From: Apostichopus japonicus
Taxonomy: Eukaryota > Echinodermata > Holothuroidea > Aspidochirotida > Stichopodidae
Assembly (NCBI RefSeq): GCF_037975245.1
Contig: NC_092567.1
Location: forward strand, 18,482,876-18,546,875
DNA: 64,000 nt
Direction of reading: 5' to 3'
Below the pieces are notes generated by a model that was not told the DNA's origin, searched no databases, and saw only the letters and a list, made by a program, of their open reading frames with translations. Shown one piece after another: positions 13,064-26,033 of this stretch. The first letter of the stretch is position 1. Each line of letters begins with the position of its first letter. Made by a program: the position numbers and the translations under genes.

Positions 13064-13382
13064 ATTCACGTCAATAGGACCAGTTTGTCTCCGGAACTAG
13101 GTTCGTCTCGATCATCAAATGAGGGCTAAAACTCATAATGGAACATGCCATACCTATAGAAGACATCCCGTCAGCTACAATAACCAGATCTAGTCGCCAA
13201 CATAGGGATTTTTCGCATCATCAGCCTCAGCCCTACAACCCTCACCACTCCAACGAAAAGAACAGACTAAATATCAAAGATTACCCACACCAGTTAATTA
13301 CAAGAGGACCAACCATCAGTTCTCCAGAAGACCGTATAACAGATACGAAAGGGGTTGTTATACAACTGTGGGGAAAGTAACC

Positions 13383-16062
13383 ACAACTAAGAAAGATGTC
13401 GATTTGACCGACCCATTAAGTGTAGAGCATGTGGTCGTCATGGACACAAGGAACGGTCATGCTTTAACACCACACCCATTTATTAGATTCTTGGCCAAGA
13501 TGAGGGTGCATGCCGCTACACATGAACCCTGTCCTGTGAATACCCCTGACCAATTGTCAATACTGAAGTTCCAAAAATTAAGTTGAGTGACCATTACCCG
13601 ATATATTTCACTTGGAAACACGCTGCCTCACACCAACCATCATCAAAAAAGACGGGTCACGAAACCATGAAATATCGTGCGACAAATAAATTGGATGTAA
13701 ATGCGTTCAAGCAAGACCTAAGGTATTGTTCTTGGCAATCTGTGTTGCAGGTAGCAGATGCAAATCGTTCGTTAGAAAATTGGGAAAATATTTTTCTTAA
13801 TATCGTTAATAAGCATGCTCCCCAAAAAGAAAAAAAGGGTCAAAATAAAAAATCAGCCCAAGTGGTTCAATGCTGAGATAAGTCATGCCATTAAAATGAG
13901 GACTTCGTCAAAATTAAAAGATCCAGAGACATATCGATTCTGGAGAAACAAAGTTGTAAGTTTAATTCGATCGGCTAAACAAAGTTATTTCAGAGATTCT
14001 ATTGTTAAGGGCAAAGGCGATCCCAAAGCTATTTGGCAAATCCTTAGAAATGTTCAGTCCAATGATACTAATATGAAAAGTCAGCAGAAAATAAGCACGA
14101 TAATCAACAATGGTAACCTAGAAACATATCCAATCGATATCGCTATGTCATTTAACGAATTCTTTACGTCTGTATCGTCTAAGTATCTTATTGGTATTAA
14201 CAACAATGCGGATAGTGATTATTTAGCAAGTGTTAAAGAGTTTGTTTCTTCCAAATTACGCAATGGTGTTGCATTCCAAATTCCAGAGGTGACTGATGAA
14301 TTTGTCTACAAAGCGCTTATTTCAATGGATGCTATACTAAAGCCACCGGTCTGGACGGGATTAGCTCCTATCTTCTGAAGTTATCTTCTAGTGAAATAAC
14401 AAACAGTATCACCGATGTACTGAATAGTAGCATCAGAAACTCCGTCTTTCCTACTAAGTGGAAGAAAGCCAAAGTTGTTCCCATTTACAAGAGTGATTCA
14501 AATCTAGAAGTATCCAATTATCGACCCATTTCAATCTTGCCTGTATTATCTAAGATATTAGAAAAACACTTTCATGGTGCTTTATCCAAGTTTTTAAATG
14601 TATTTGGTCTAATACGATCGTCCCAGTCAGGTTTTAGAAATGGGCACTCTTGTGAAACTGCATTACTAAAGATAATCGACGACTGGAATAAATCTATTGA
14701 TAGCGGATATCTTATAGGATCTGTATTTCTAGACCTGAGAAAAGCATTTGACCTAGTAAACCATTCTATTCTAATAAATAAGTTATCTATATATGGTCTT
14801 TCCGAAAGCAGTCTGTTGCATGGTTTAAGTCGTATTTATGTAATAGACAACAATCTACATGTGTAAATGGTGTATTTTCCCCCTTACTGCCAGTAACATG
14901 TGGGGTGCCACAGGGGTCAATTCTGGGCCCGTTGCTCTTTGTTTTGTTTAGTAATGACATGGGTCAAAGTATTAATTATTGCAATGCGGACATGTATGCA
15001 GACGATACAACAGTTCATATGAAGGGCAAGTCTATGGATGATTTAAATACCAAATGAGTATATAGTTAATGTTTGCAAATGGTGCAAGAAAAATGAAATG
15101 GTTATAAATAGTAATCAAACTAAAAGCAGGTTGATTGGTTCAAGACAAAGGTTGAAATCCATTCAAAATAACAAATTAAATATTGCCGTCGAAGATTCTA
15201 TAATTGAAAGTGTATGCTGTGAAAAGAATTTGGGCGTAAAAATCGACAATGTATTATCTTGGAATGAACAAGTCGATTTTGTTTGCAAGCTTGTTTCCAG
15301 TAGATTGGCTCTTCTTAGACGCATAAAACCATTCATTGATACCAATACTTGTATTCTATTTTATAATGGATATATTTTACCGATGATTGAGTACTGTAGT
15401 TTAGTATGGGGAAATAGTAATGCCAGAAATGTTCTCAGACTTAGTCGTTTACAGAAAGCTGCAGCAAGAATTATTCTCAATGCAACATTTGATGATAGAT
15501 CTGAAGACCTTTTTAACACTTTAAACTGGTCCTCACTCGAAAAACGTTTAAAATGTAAACGATTGACAATGGTGTATAGGTCTTTAAATGGTCTGGCTCC
15601 ACAGTATGTTGTGAAAATGTTCCGCTACACAAGTACGGTAATATACACAAGGGCGTAGGAACCGGGGGGGCTGGGGGGCGCCAGCCCCCCGGTGAAAAAT
15701 GTGGAGGGGCGGAAGTATCATTCCGCCCCCCCACTTCGCAAGTCAGAAAACCCCTTTTTCATTTCCAAATGAGAAAAAAATCTCATTTGGAGCACCAAAT
15801 TGCATCTAAGGCCAGGTGAAAATGCAAAATTATATACAAAATGGAGTGGGTGGGTTGAAGTGTGCTATATTGCACCAAATTGCATCTGAGGCCACCTGGA
15901 AATGCAAAAAAATTCCAAAGGGGAGGGGGACACCCCCTCCCCTTAGACCCCTCCCCTAGGCCGGCCATCAGTCTTCAGCCCCCCACTCAAAAGTACCTTC
16001 CTACGCCACTGAATATACATAACCACTCTCTAAGGTCCACCACACGAAACAATTTATTTTAA
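13383..16062 (+). pseudogene. LINE ORF2 remnant: endonuclease end and reverse transcriptase
   Basis: LSDHYPIYFTW at about 13580-13612 is the C-terminal SDH motif of an AP-like endonuclease; almost all of the domain before it is missing. RT motifs follow: FLDLRKAFDLVNH (motif A, about 14727-14765), GVPQGSILGP (motif B, about 14902-14931) and MYADD (motif C, YADD at 14995-15006). The frame breaks near 13870, 14378, 14830 and at an internal stop near 15056. The RT C-terminal region resumes at 15098 and is cut by the hAT-like insertion at 15648. The catalytic YADD is intact but no single frame spans the domain. Confidence 0.85.
15648..16011. mobile_element. hAT-like nonautonomous element nested in the LINE
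   Basis: 364-bp insertion flanked by an exact 8-bp target duplication, AATATACA (15640-15647 and 16012-16019). Termini are CAAGGGCGTAGGAA on the left and TTCCTACGCCACTG on the right, which form inverted repeats. An 8-bp duplication and CA..TG ends are typical of hAT transposons. The interior is G/C-homopolymer rich with no coding frame, and contains two copies of a CACCAAATTGCATCT motif. A solo left end of the same family is at 24964-25080. Confidence 0.8.
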
Positions 16063-16093
16063 TGTTTTCTGGTGATACTGGTGTTTTCTGGTG

Positions 16094-16139
16094 ATGTTTT
16101 CTGGTGATACTGGTTATACTCAGTATCACCAGAAAACAT
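16094..16139. repeat. Perfect 19-bp hairpin in the LINE 3' region
   Basis: ATGTTTTCTGGTGATACTG (16094-16112) and its exact reverse complement (16121-16139) flank an 8-nt loop. A further partial copy of the left arm lies just upstream (from about 16061). The right arm matches the LINE sequence seen in the copy at 40577, so the left arm is the newer, inverted duplicate. Confidence 0.85.
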
Positions 16140-18494
16140 TTTCATATGTTGCTGCTAAGGAATGGAACGAATTATCAAAGGAGTGTAAGAATGCCAAGTC
16201 TTTAAATACTTGTACACGTTCTATCCAGGACTTAAACTAATTTATTATGCTCTTAATTTCTTTTCATTGATTGTTCCATGTTGTATTTTATGCCATGTCA
16301 ATTCTTATTTTTATTTTCATTGTCGTCTTATTTTTTTTATTATTATTATTTTATATGATTATATTTTTTTCATTTCACTATTAGTTATTTTATTTCAGGT
16401 CCTCGGGGGAGATTAGCTTTACGCTAACCGCCGAGTATACCCTTTAATGTTAAATAAATATAAATAAATAAATACGACGCCCGTACTACAAATTCCCTCG
16501 CGGTTAGGTCTGCACCTACTTCAAATGTTTTAACGAAGGGCGTGGTACACTGAGTCTGACACTGGCATGCGAAACACGTAAAAACATGTGCACACTATGT
16601 ACTAAGACGTTAGGTCTGTTTTATTTATAGCACTGCTAAAGCATACGACGAATTTGAACGCGTAAATAAGGTTTCCTTTAAAAACATTTGTTGACGTGTA
16701 AGAAAGTTTATTTTCACTTTTTGGAGGTTTGATTGGCTGTAACCTTAACGTGGTAAAAGCAATTGTTAAAGCGCTTAAAGGGATTTCTTTACTCATGTCG
16801 TTTTGACCCCCCCAACCATAGACGTTATGTCTGACCCGCACTGCTTACCATTATGTACATATAGTATAGTGGCAATTTGTCAATGCCCACACTAGCGCTG
16901 GCAATCAAAATCTTTCTCACCCGCCGATTATAGCATAGGTTAATCTGTACAATCAACGTTTCCGGGGGTCATGCCGTACGGGTTACATACATGATTTGGT
17001 GGTATTGGTAGGTAGATCGAGCTTTCGCGCCATCATTCCCTTACCTTGAAAATCGATATAGTGTTTATGCAAATGAGATGGTGTCCTTCTCGTGACACCA
17101 CTTTACGATGTCCTGTAATATATTACTGGTAGCATACTTATTGTTGGGTAGGGGGTGTGCTAAGTTAATGGAAGAGCTGGACGCCTGTAATACGTAACAC
17201 CTTGTAAAGTCACGCGATACGGACACACGAAGTTACTTTTAAAGGGGTTGTGTTGTTTAGTAGTAAGTTGCTCGTGGTAGTGTTCGAAAGTGACGTGTTT
17301 TGAACAGAGAAAGAATATGATAATTTAAAAGAATAAAACGTGGTTATTGTGTGGGGAGCTGTCTGTTCCAACTTCCTGGGTAATTGAAGGCCACGTAGTA
17401 CATTGATAAAACAATAAACAATAACAAAATGTTCAACTTTATTATCAGTTCAATGGGTCCTACAATTAGTGATATACGAGTTCAAAAACTTCCAGAAAAA
17501 AGATTACACTTATGCAAGAGTAAATAAATAAACAGATTACTCTAAATTTACCAAAAGACTTTGACCTGTGGACTATCATTGACTAAAACTACGCTTGTTT
17601 AATTATGTGTTCTTGTAAAGTTTGTTGTTGGTTTTTGTACTAAGAAATGTAAAACGTAAATAATTCGTCCTTTAGGCTCGTATATGGACAACGTGACTAT
17701 AGCTAGTTATCAGTAGTAGATTTATAAAGCCAACACGGATTAGGATTCCAGGGCCTGTGTTTGATTTTCATTTACGTCAGCCCTTAATAGGCTTACCGCT
17801 TCAGTGACCTATATCTCTATTTTCTGTTTGGTTAAATTCACACGTACTGTCATGGTAATTGTTACTATAATCACGCCTCAGCTTTAACAATGGCGGCTCA
17901 CTGTGTATTCAAATCTATCCGAGTCACATAACAACTCCTTGGTTAACGTGTAGCAGTCAATTAAAGGGGTTCTGCTGTATGAAGATTGTGCGCTTGAAAC
18001 AAAAACCAAGTAAAGCGGGGGGGGGGGGGGGGGGAATAACAGTGTAGGCGTGGCATATCCTCGTAGAAATAATTGACAGTTAATATTTCCACAATTGTTT
18101 CACTCCATTCCATTAACAATGTTGGTATTGTCAATTTCTTTTGTCTTTTAAAGAAATAGTCTGTTGGATGAAGTTGATTGCTAGAAATTTTCTGGGTATC
18201 TTTCAAAATCTTTCAAAGCTACATCCATATAGCATTTTGTATGTCGAGGATATATATATATATTATTTTTTTTAATTTGGAGGGTTTTTTGTTGTTGTTA
18301 ATGCATCTGGCAACAGTAGTCACCATGGTAATTCAGCAGAAAATGTCTTTGTTTCTCTTTATGATATTTTAACTTGCTTATGCATCAAGAAAAATTATAT
18401 TTCTACAACAAAAACAAGTTGCATTTTAAGGACATTTTGAGCATAGATGAAACATTGACAGCTTATACAAACCATTCCAAATGCATCCTATTAA

Positions 18495-18840
18495 AGATCT
18501 GTTTTATTGGCTCCAATTATAGCCATGGTATAGCTAGGAAAGTTTTGTTATTACGTAATCGACCTGCCACGGTCGTAAATCGACCTCAGGCTGTACAATT
18601 AGCCTGCATAGCTTCTTAACACCATTAGGCTCTTTGTGTACACACTGTGTGGAAATATGTTCATGTTAACAGTTTAGTTAATCATACAGCGTTCGCACAG
18701 AGACCCTCATACAAGAAAAAATATGTGGCAGGCGTAGCAGACTAATTGGTAGAAATTGGTCATTTTACGACCAAGGCAGGTCGATTAAATAATCTCAAGA
18801 AACTTTTCCATGATAGCGTTGGGGTCTATACAGCATACCT
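18495..18840. mobile_element. TTAA-flanked nonautonomous element, copy 1
   Basis: 346 bp bounded by TTAA on both sides (18491-18494 and 18841-18844). Terminal inverted repeats read AGATCTGTTTTATTGGCTCC on the left and, on the opposite strand, AGGTATGCTGTATAGACCCC. TTAA target duplications occur with piggyBac and Kolobok transposons; the AGG terminus fits Kolobok better. It carries the same interior, in reverse orientation, as the larger element at 38521-40423, and so serves as its empty-site reference. Confidence 0.75.
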
Positions 18841-19223
18841 TTAAGCTCAGATCAACAGGAAGATTAAAATAGGAATGTAAAGCTTCTGAGAAAAAATTAA
18901 CTCAGATGACATCACAGACCGCTTAAGTACTGTGATTGGATTCCTAGAATAAATGAGGGTTTAGCCTGTCAACAATAGGTTATACATTCAATCAACCGTA
19001 TCTTGAGTTAGGAATAAAATATTGAGATAGGACACATGAGGAATTTATTTTTCACTATGTGTGTATTTAAGATCCTCCTGCAAGCAGGAACTCGCGAAGA
19101 AGCCTCATTGGCTTATCAAAGCTGCAAGCTGACCAAAGTCATTCTCTTACATTCATATTTAACGTCCACGATTATGAATTGTCAACAACTCTGTTCTGTA
19201 ACTGGAGGACATACATTAATCTT

Positions 19224-19291
19224 GGAGTGACTCGAACCGGGGACCCCTTATGATTGAAAGGCACCGGCGTTAACCACTAAGCTAACACTCC
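19224..19291 (-). other. tRNA-derived SINE head or pseudo-tRNA
   Basis: On the minus strand, an A-box-like TTAGCTTAGTGGTTAACGC and a B-box GGTTCGAGTC lie at tRNA spacing, with GGAGTG/CACTCC ends that could pair. The T-arm stem does not pair and the total is only 68 nt, so a working tRNA is unlikely. A Pol III-derived SINE remnant is the better reading. Confidence 0.45.
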
Positions 19292-22200
19292 ACTATTAGT
19301 TTGTTAATCCCATAAAATAATAATATTACACTGCCTACACACCTGAATAACCCTTTAATACACAAACATGCAATTTAATAAAATAATGGAGAACTAAAAA
19401 AATTCAAATGTTCCTGTCTTTTATTATTATTTTTCAAGGTTAGAACATGAAACAAGGTGATTAGAGTTGGCGGGGAAAATTCAACCTCCAAAAATAACAA
19501 AATAAAAAACATAAATAAATTTATCAAAAGTAAATATATAATAAAAACTGGCTATCTTTAGAATTATGAAGATACAAATTATGCTTTACATGTAATAGAC
19601 GGTTCAAGACGAATCAGTAGAAAACATTTACCTGGAGTGAAGCACACTAAAAAGAATATTGCTATCATAAAGTTTTGTGAATTGATAGAATATAAACTAT
19701 AGAAATGAAAATGTATATCTGCAAAACAAAAAATTAGTAACATATGACAATAAAAACCCTTTCAGTACCCTTCACAGTGAACACAACTTTACCCTGTTTG
19801 CAACATGACACGCTCCCATTTACAAAATCCAGTTTGGGCAGGCATTCCTGCCCTCCCCCAACCATCCGCTCTTTTTATCTACCGCCCCCCCCCAAAAAAA
19901 AAACATTTTCCCCTATTATTTGGTCTGGCCGATCTGCACATAAGACTAATCCAATCTATGATGTATAATAATCACACACTACAAGCCATACTGATAACAC
20001 TATCCTTTGCAGTACTACACCACACTGTTGCACTGTATGTGCTGAAAAAGCCTGTGCCATATATACTACACGGTAGCACACTATATTAGACCTACTGAAT
20101 GGGATTACATTACAATACAATACATACTATATATACACTCAGTGTGTATGCTGTATATGTAGTAGTAATCATGTATGTGTATTACTAACAGAACCTTGAG
20201 TTTGTCAGTTTTCAGTTTTGTTTCACTTCACAGTAAGGTCCGATAAAAAAACTAGCTAGAGACATATTAAAAACAGAGCACTTAAACAAACCATACAAAC
20301 ATTAACTATCCTGTCGTCATGGTTGCAAGGGAAAAAAAACATGAATATTATGGAGGAGTCTCCTAGCAATATAGTCATTACAAAGAACTGCCACAACTTT
20401 ATGGTACATACAGTCTATGTGCAATTTACCCATGTACAAGATACTGATAAGATATATGCATAAAACCCAACTTAGATCAAGACCTAAATGTTGCTAAGCA
20501 AAGGTGTTGGAAAGGAGTGGGTGTGAATGAAAAATTGGGATGGGGGAGGGGGGGGGGAGAAAGGAGGAGGATGGGAAAGAATGGGGTGAGACAAGGGAGC
20601 AAACAACCTCCATTAGGGAAACAGTCCCCTTACAGCGAAGTTGCATTTCCAACCCGACCTCAAGCGGGGGAGCTCGGGTTGGGCTTATCTCGAGGTTCAG
20701 CTCTGCTTACACCACTTATCTTAACCCTATCACACGGACCAACGAACATGCGGTTTGCTCGCGGCATTAGCTAGTGTGTCAGCTATATGCAAGTGATCAA
20801 CAGATCAACGTTGTTCACAGGCATGCACAGCTATAGCTACAGGCGTACATACAGTACTCGCGACATATGATCGTATGAAGTGTATTCCGTGTCTTAGTTC
20901 CCTTTAGCTGCCGGTTCGGATTTTCGTGATTTTTATTCACCGGTTCCTGATTTTTCCGCGTCTGGCTTGCCTTTAATACATAACACCAGACGACCGCTAA
21001 TTTTCATAACCGACGCTTGGAAATTTCCCAAACGTTACTACATCCAAACCTGAGATTTTCATGTGCCCCGAATCCATAGCTGTCGCATTAGGCCTAATGC
21101 TATGTTGTAACATTGAGAAACCGGCCTCTGAATACGGTCTATATTTTTGTTCAAATTAATGCTGCACAAGTAAATGCAATTTTTTATTATTAGAAACATC
21201 ATTGGAGTTGTTTTTAGTTCTTATCATTCCTTTATATCAATCTGGAAACGTTAAACAGTAATCCTACACTAGTTACGTTGTCACTATTTACTTAGTTTGA
21301 TTGGCCTAAGCTTAAATTTCTAATTGAGCTTGAATGGAGTTAATAATAGTGACGAACAAGGATGTTAAACACTAAGTTCTGCATATTTTTTATTTGTTCA
21401 TAAACGGAATTATATTGAACATAAGTACAAAATAACGTTGGAGTGTAAGAATTAGGTATTAAAATTAACATTTTGGTAAAGATTGAAGATGGATGATTTG
21501 TTTGAGATACTTTTTGAGATGGAAAGTTTGGGTAACTATTCTTGGCGCTTTTCGGGCCATTAACACATCTAGTAGGTTAGGCCATTCGCTATTCATAAAC
21601 ACATGGTTACTTGGTACGGACAATCGTCATCTTTTTTATCTTTGGAAATTTTTTTTTTGGAAATCCTTTTTCTTTTTCTGCGAAACTCCTGAGGTGGTTT
21701 AGTAGGGGCCTATACATACACAAGGATACATACAAGCCTTTGTTACATGCATGAGAAGAGTTGCATTAAGTACAATGTACCAATTTTGAGGGAAGATAGG
21801 CTATTTCATTACTAGGGTTCACGGTGCGGGATCCCGGTAGTCAAGTGAATACCGGCATCCCGATCCCGGCTTTGACTAACCCCGATCACAGTGCAATGTG
21901 TAACTACTACCGGTATTGGGAAAACAACTGGTTATTACATTCGTTTCGGTATCATTCCCGGGAATCCAGGACATAATAAAAATATCTACGTGTTACTATT
22001 TAAATTAGAGAAAAGAAAACACGTTTATTTCTGGTTCCTGTGTTCTTAGTTTGAATAATATCTTATCAATTTACGCACTGGCCTAAACATATTAACGAAT
22101 CAACTTTTCACGTAGTAATTTGGACCTATAGCCTACACCAAATATCGAACGTTAGTGAACTCAGCATGTTACGAGACCTCAAAGTTATTCAGAAATTTTC

Positions 22201-23984
22201 GTTATTTATTCTTCCTTCAAACGATGATTGTGAAGGTTCCCATGTACAAAATCTCACCCTTATGCATTTCACCACATTTTGTGATAATAATTAAACGATT
22301 TAATAATTTTTGATCCAAAACCGAAGGGAGCATATCAAATTAAATCCATCTTCGCACGGGACTGTATATTATTATGGCATAGGGTACGGTACTGTTACAC
22401 ACTGCTGTTCGGTACACTTGAGAGTTGATGCTGTAATGAAATGGATTCGTTTATTAATGCGGGGGGGGGGGGTTCCACGATGTCATTTCTAGTTATCTTT
22501 CGCTACTTTTTTTTATTTTTAAGAACTTTTGTACGAAGATTGATATTGTACGTATTGAAAGTATATTTTCTGGAGTAAACAACAGCCGATTAACGATATA
22601 AATAAATCTGTACTATTCTTATATATGTAGTTTATAATCCCGTATTTATGTAGCCCCTAAGTTACATTATTGTTGTCTGAAGTTCCAAACAGGTGGGGAC
22701 TTGTTGAATGTTGATAGTTAAAAACTTTTCATTGTGAACTTTTAAACTTAAAGTAGTATTAGTAGTAAGTCGAGTCCTGTCTTTCCGACATGCTTAGTGA
22801 TTCCCGTTAAATTAAATTGAATTTAGGTAAAAATTCATGCAAACTAGGTAGGCATCGGCCGATCCTAATTCTAAGCCTACATCGAAAGTTACGCCGTATA
22901 CACCTCGCAAGAAAACCACGATAACCTTGAATGAAAAAACAATATTTTGCACTTGAAGATCTGTCTTCCCCCAAAATGCAATGATAAGGTCTAGACTCAG
23001 TACTTCTTGATACATTGAGTTTCCAATTACTAGTCAAAAACATCATTTCTGGAGAAAAAAAAACGTAAGATATTTTTCACAAAAATTGATGATTAGATAA
23101 GTGCTTCCTCACAATCAACGAGCCGCCCCGAAATTCGCTCCCCTTACGTAAAACTTCTATATATATTACACGTGGAAAAACACGAGTTTTTACACACATA
23201 ATTCCCATTGACATTGGTCACGGAACATAAGTAGGTCATCGACATTCGAACTTGGCAACTTGCCCAAGTTCATCGCACCATGGGAACGACCCAACAGATT
23301 GAACATTATGTTACATTTTCCCGCCATCTGGACGCCGATTGTAAATTTTGGTGTAATATGCAAATTATGAATGGTACTGCCCTTGGTTAAAACTTAAAAC
23401 TATTGCGACACATACAAATTTTGGGAAACTGTTGTATAGAAGAAACTTTTGTATCAAATGTAAAGTACTGTATGGTAGGCCTACTATAATTTATAAAAGA
23501 CGGTTTTCCTCAGGTGATAAGGAAAAGGGATGTTTCGGTGAACTCGATCTCTTTGTATAGTGGATACTTAAAATGACCATGCTGTAAATGCAGCTTCTAT
23601 TTCTCTTTAAGTAAGCTCTACTTAGCATTGTTATCTGTTGTGGATCTTTATTGGAATAAATACGAAATGTATTTTTTTGACGCCAGTATTTAACGGTAGG
23701 CCTAAGCATTTCTTAAATTGTTGACTGAGCTTCAAAATCCATTTTCAAAAAGTCTGTTTTCATGAAGGTTTTGTAAAATCGACATATAGCTAGGGTAGGA
23801 AAATATTAACGAAAGTTGTTCTATTATACAAATAAAATACATGTTTCTCGTACTGAGATCTGAAGGGAAAAAACGGGCGGCTATCGTTCTTCTTTTCATG
23901 CGCTTATACTAGTTTGGAATATGTGGCAACCTTTACGTGATTTCAGAAATGGCTCTTGTTCTTGGAAAATGACTCCCAGTCATT

Positions 23985-24112
23985 ATTCATTTTCTTATAT
24001 TAATGTTCTTATTGTTTATTGTATATTATTATATTTTTCATTTCACTATTGGTTATGATACTTCAGGTCCTCGGGAGAAGTTAGCTTTACGCTAACCGAG
24101 TTAAATATACGG
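23985..24112 (+). mobile_element. 3' fragment of the CR1-like LINE
   Basis: Matches the 3' UTR of the element at 12396-16474, including TTTCATTTCACTATTrGTTAT and the segment CAGGTCCTCGGGrGA followed by TTAGCTTTACGCTAACCG. Typical 5'-truncated copy. Confidence 0.75.
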
Positions 24113-24963
24113 AGATTTGATCACGGGTGCCAATTTGTATCTACGGATCCCCTTATAACATTCAATGCTAACAGCATCCTCCTATTCTTATGAGGCGATA
24201 GCACATAATATCAATAGGATGGTCGGAGGGAGGTATCTTAGATTATGAAATTGTGTTGCGGGCGCTGAGCGAGTGTATGGAGGGCCCGAATGCCCGACAT
24301 TTTTTATTTATTCGCATTTTTATCCAGGGTTGCTTATTCAGCAAAAGCTGATTTCCAATAAGGCCCTGCTTTTTACATTCAACGTTATACATAAAAAGTA
24401 AAAAATAGCAATACAAAAACAATTAAATGTACAGATACAAAACAATTAACGCTGTAAAGTGGAGACAACTACAAAAAAAATGGAAATAAAAGAATTATCA
24501 AAAATTGGGCTTGCAAATAATAACTGGAAAGTTTTGGAAACCAACACTATGCTAGTTATTTCAACATGCGCGTTGAAACTTTCGATACCCAAGAGCTGAT
24601 ATAATGTAATAGCTCAACAAAGCCCAGGAAGCAATATAAAAAAAAATATTGTAAAAAACAGCAAATAAGATTCATAATGCAAAAGTTATCATTGTAATCA
24701 CTCTTTGGTGAAAGGATTAGTGTGCCTACGACATGAAATTGAAACACAGTAGAAGACTTTCAGTTTATCTCAAATAGTTTTCCATCCAGTTCACATGCAT
24801 CATGGACTCGCAATAACATAAAGAATATAATTTTGCCCTTCAGCTATGTATTTGCCAGGCATAAAGCTGACACATCAACCTTTTGTTTAACTGCCTTTAT
24901 ATAAGCAGATACAAGAAAACGGACTGAGAAAGATTGTATTTTAACAGAGTCGGTGTTGTTTCA

Positions 24964-25080
24964 CAAGGGCGTAGGAACCGGGGGGCTGGGGGCGCCAGTG
25001 CCCCCCCCCCCCGCACCCCCTGTTAAAGATATGGAGGGGCGGAAGTATCATTCCGCCCCCCTCCCTCGCTTCGCTTTTCT
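24964..25080. mobile_element. Solo left end of the hAT-like family
   Basis: Starts CAAGGGCGTAGGAACCGGGG and continues with the same GGAGGGGCGGAAGTATCATT block as the copy at 15648. No matching right terminus is present downstream, so this copy is truncated. Confidence 0.7.
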
Positions 25081-25467
25081 GTCATCCTAAATCTGTGTTA
25101 TTATTTATTACATAGAAACATAGTTACAAGATAGTTGAGGTCTTGACATGTACGGAGATGAGTTTTAAATACAAGTCTTCCACTCAACACAGTACACGTT
25201 AAGAAGTCAATATCATTTCAGCTATACACTCTATACTGTCTTGATTGCTCATTGAAGTGCATATACTCCCTTATGTCCTGTGAAACTGGTTTAATTAAAT
25301 TAGTTCGCATAAGCGATCTTGTGGTCATTCTTATCTTGCTCATCTTACAAAACCTGCTCAACCATGTGTGGTATAGCCAGATAAGCAGCCACTTTGCAAC
25401 AATTCAAGTGGAAAATTTTGCACCTTCGGTGTAAGGGGACTGTTTCCCTAATGCATTCCTGCTAACT

Positions 25468-25750
25468 GCCAAACCCAACATGGATCATACACTTAATGTA
25501 GCTCAGTAAGAGTGCAGGAAATGAGGAGGTGGGAGAGAATAGGTGGAGGGAATAGGGAGGTAAGGAGGCAGATGAGAGAGGGGATGTAAGGAGGCAGATG
25601 GAATGGGATAGGGGGATAGGGGGGAGGGGAGGTAAGGAGAAAGAGCTGCATGATGGGCATGTGAAGAGAAGAAACAACTTCAAACCCCACTAACTGACAA
25701 ACCCAACATGGATCATACACTTAATGCAGCTAAGCAAGTGTGAAGAAAAT
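25468..25750. repeat. Direct repeats bracketing a GA-rich block
   Basis: A unit of about 60 bp containing CCCAACATGGATCATACACT and TTAATGyAGCT occurs at about 25475 and again at about 25703, about 228 bp apart, with purine-rich sequence between them. Sequence just left of the first unit is also found in reverse orientation near 20608-20640. Confidence 0.6.
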
Positions 25751-25973
25751 GAGGGTGTGGAAGGAAATAGAGGGAGGGAGGGTAACAAGAAAAATGCTGA
25801 GGAAGTGCATGGGAAGAGGATAAACAACCCGAACCCCAACTCCAATCCCACTGCTAGCTTTCTCATCACACATCCTCACTCAACTTTGAAACAGTGCTAT
25901 GGTCTAGTGGATAACGGCAGTGGTATTTGAAGCATCCAGCATCCAGGACAAAACTACAGTTTCCCATCTGAAC

Positions 25974-26033
25974 TGGCCTTCCAAATTGATTAAAAAAAAA
26001 AAAATTAGCTAAAATTTTAAATTGGAAGGCCAT
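25974..26033. repeat. Inverted repeat around a poly(A)-like spacer
   Basis: TGGCCTTCCAAATT at 25974-25987 is inverted at 26019-26033 with an A-rich spacer. A tRNA-like A box (TGGTCTAGTGGATAACGG, near 25900) lies just upstream, so the whole may be a SINE-related composite. Confidence 0.45.

Larger units (their letters stand above)
12396..16474 (+). mobile_element. Degenerate CR1-like non-LTR retrotransposon
   Basis: Order along the element: an ORF1 remnant with an esterase-like domain, a short linker, the end of an endonuclease domain, a reverse transcriptase, an RT C-terminal region, and a 3' UTR ending in a (TAAA)n tail at about 16452-16474. An SGNH-type esterase in ORF1 is known from CR1-clade LINEs. 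The element is dead: most of the endonuclease is missing, and several frameshifts and stops break the RT. A hAT-like element sits in its 3' part (15648-16011). 3' fragments of the same family occur at 23985-24112 and 40577-40700. The 5' boundary is uncertain. Confidence 0.85.

Noticed and set aside
19224-19291. Functional tRNA gene
   Set aside because: The T-arm does not pair and the length is short; only the promoter boxes resemble a tRNA.
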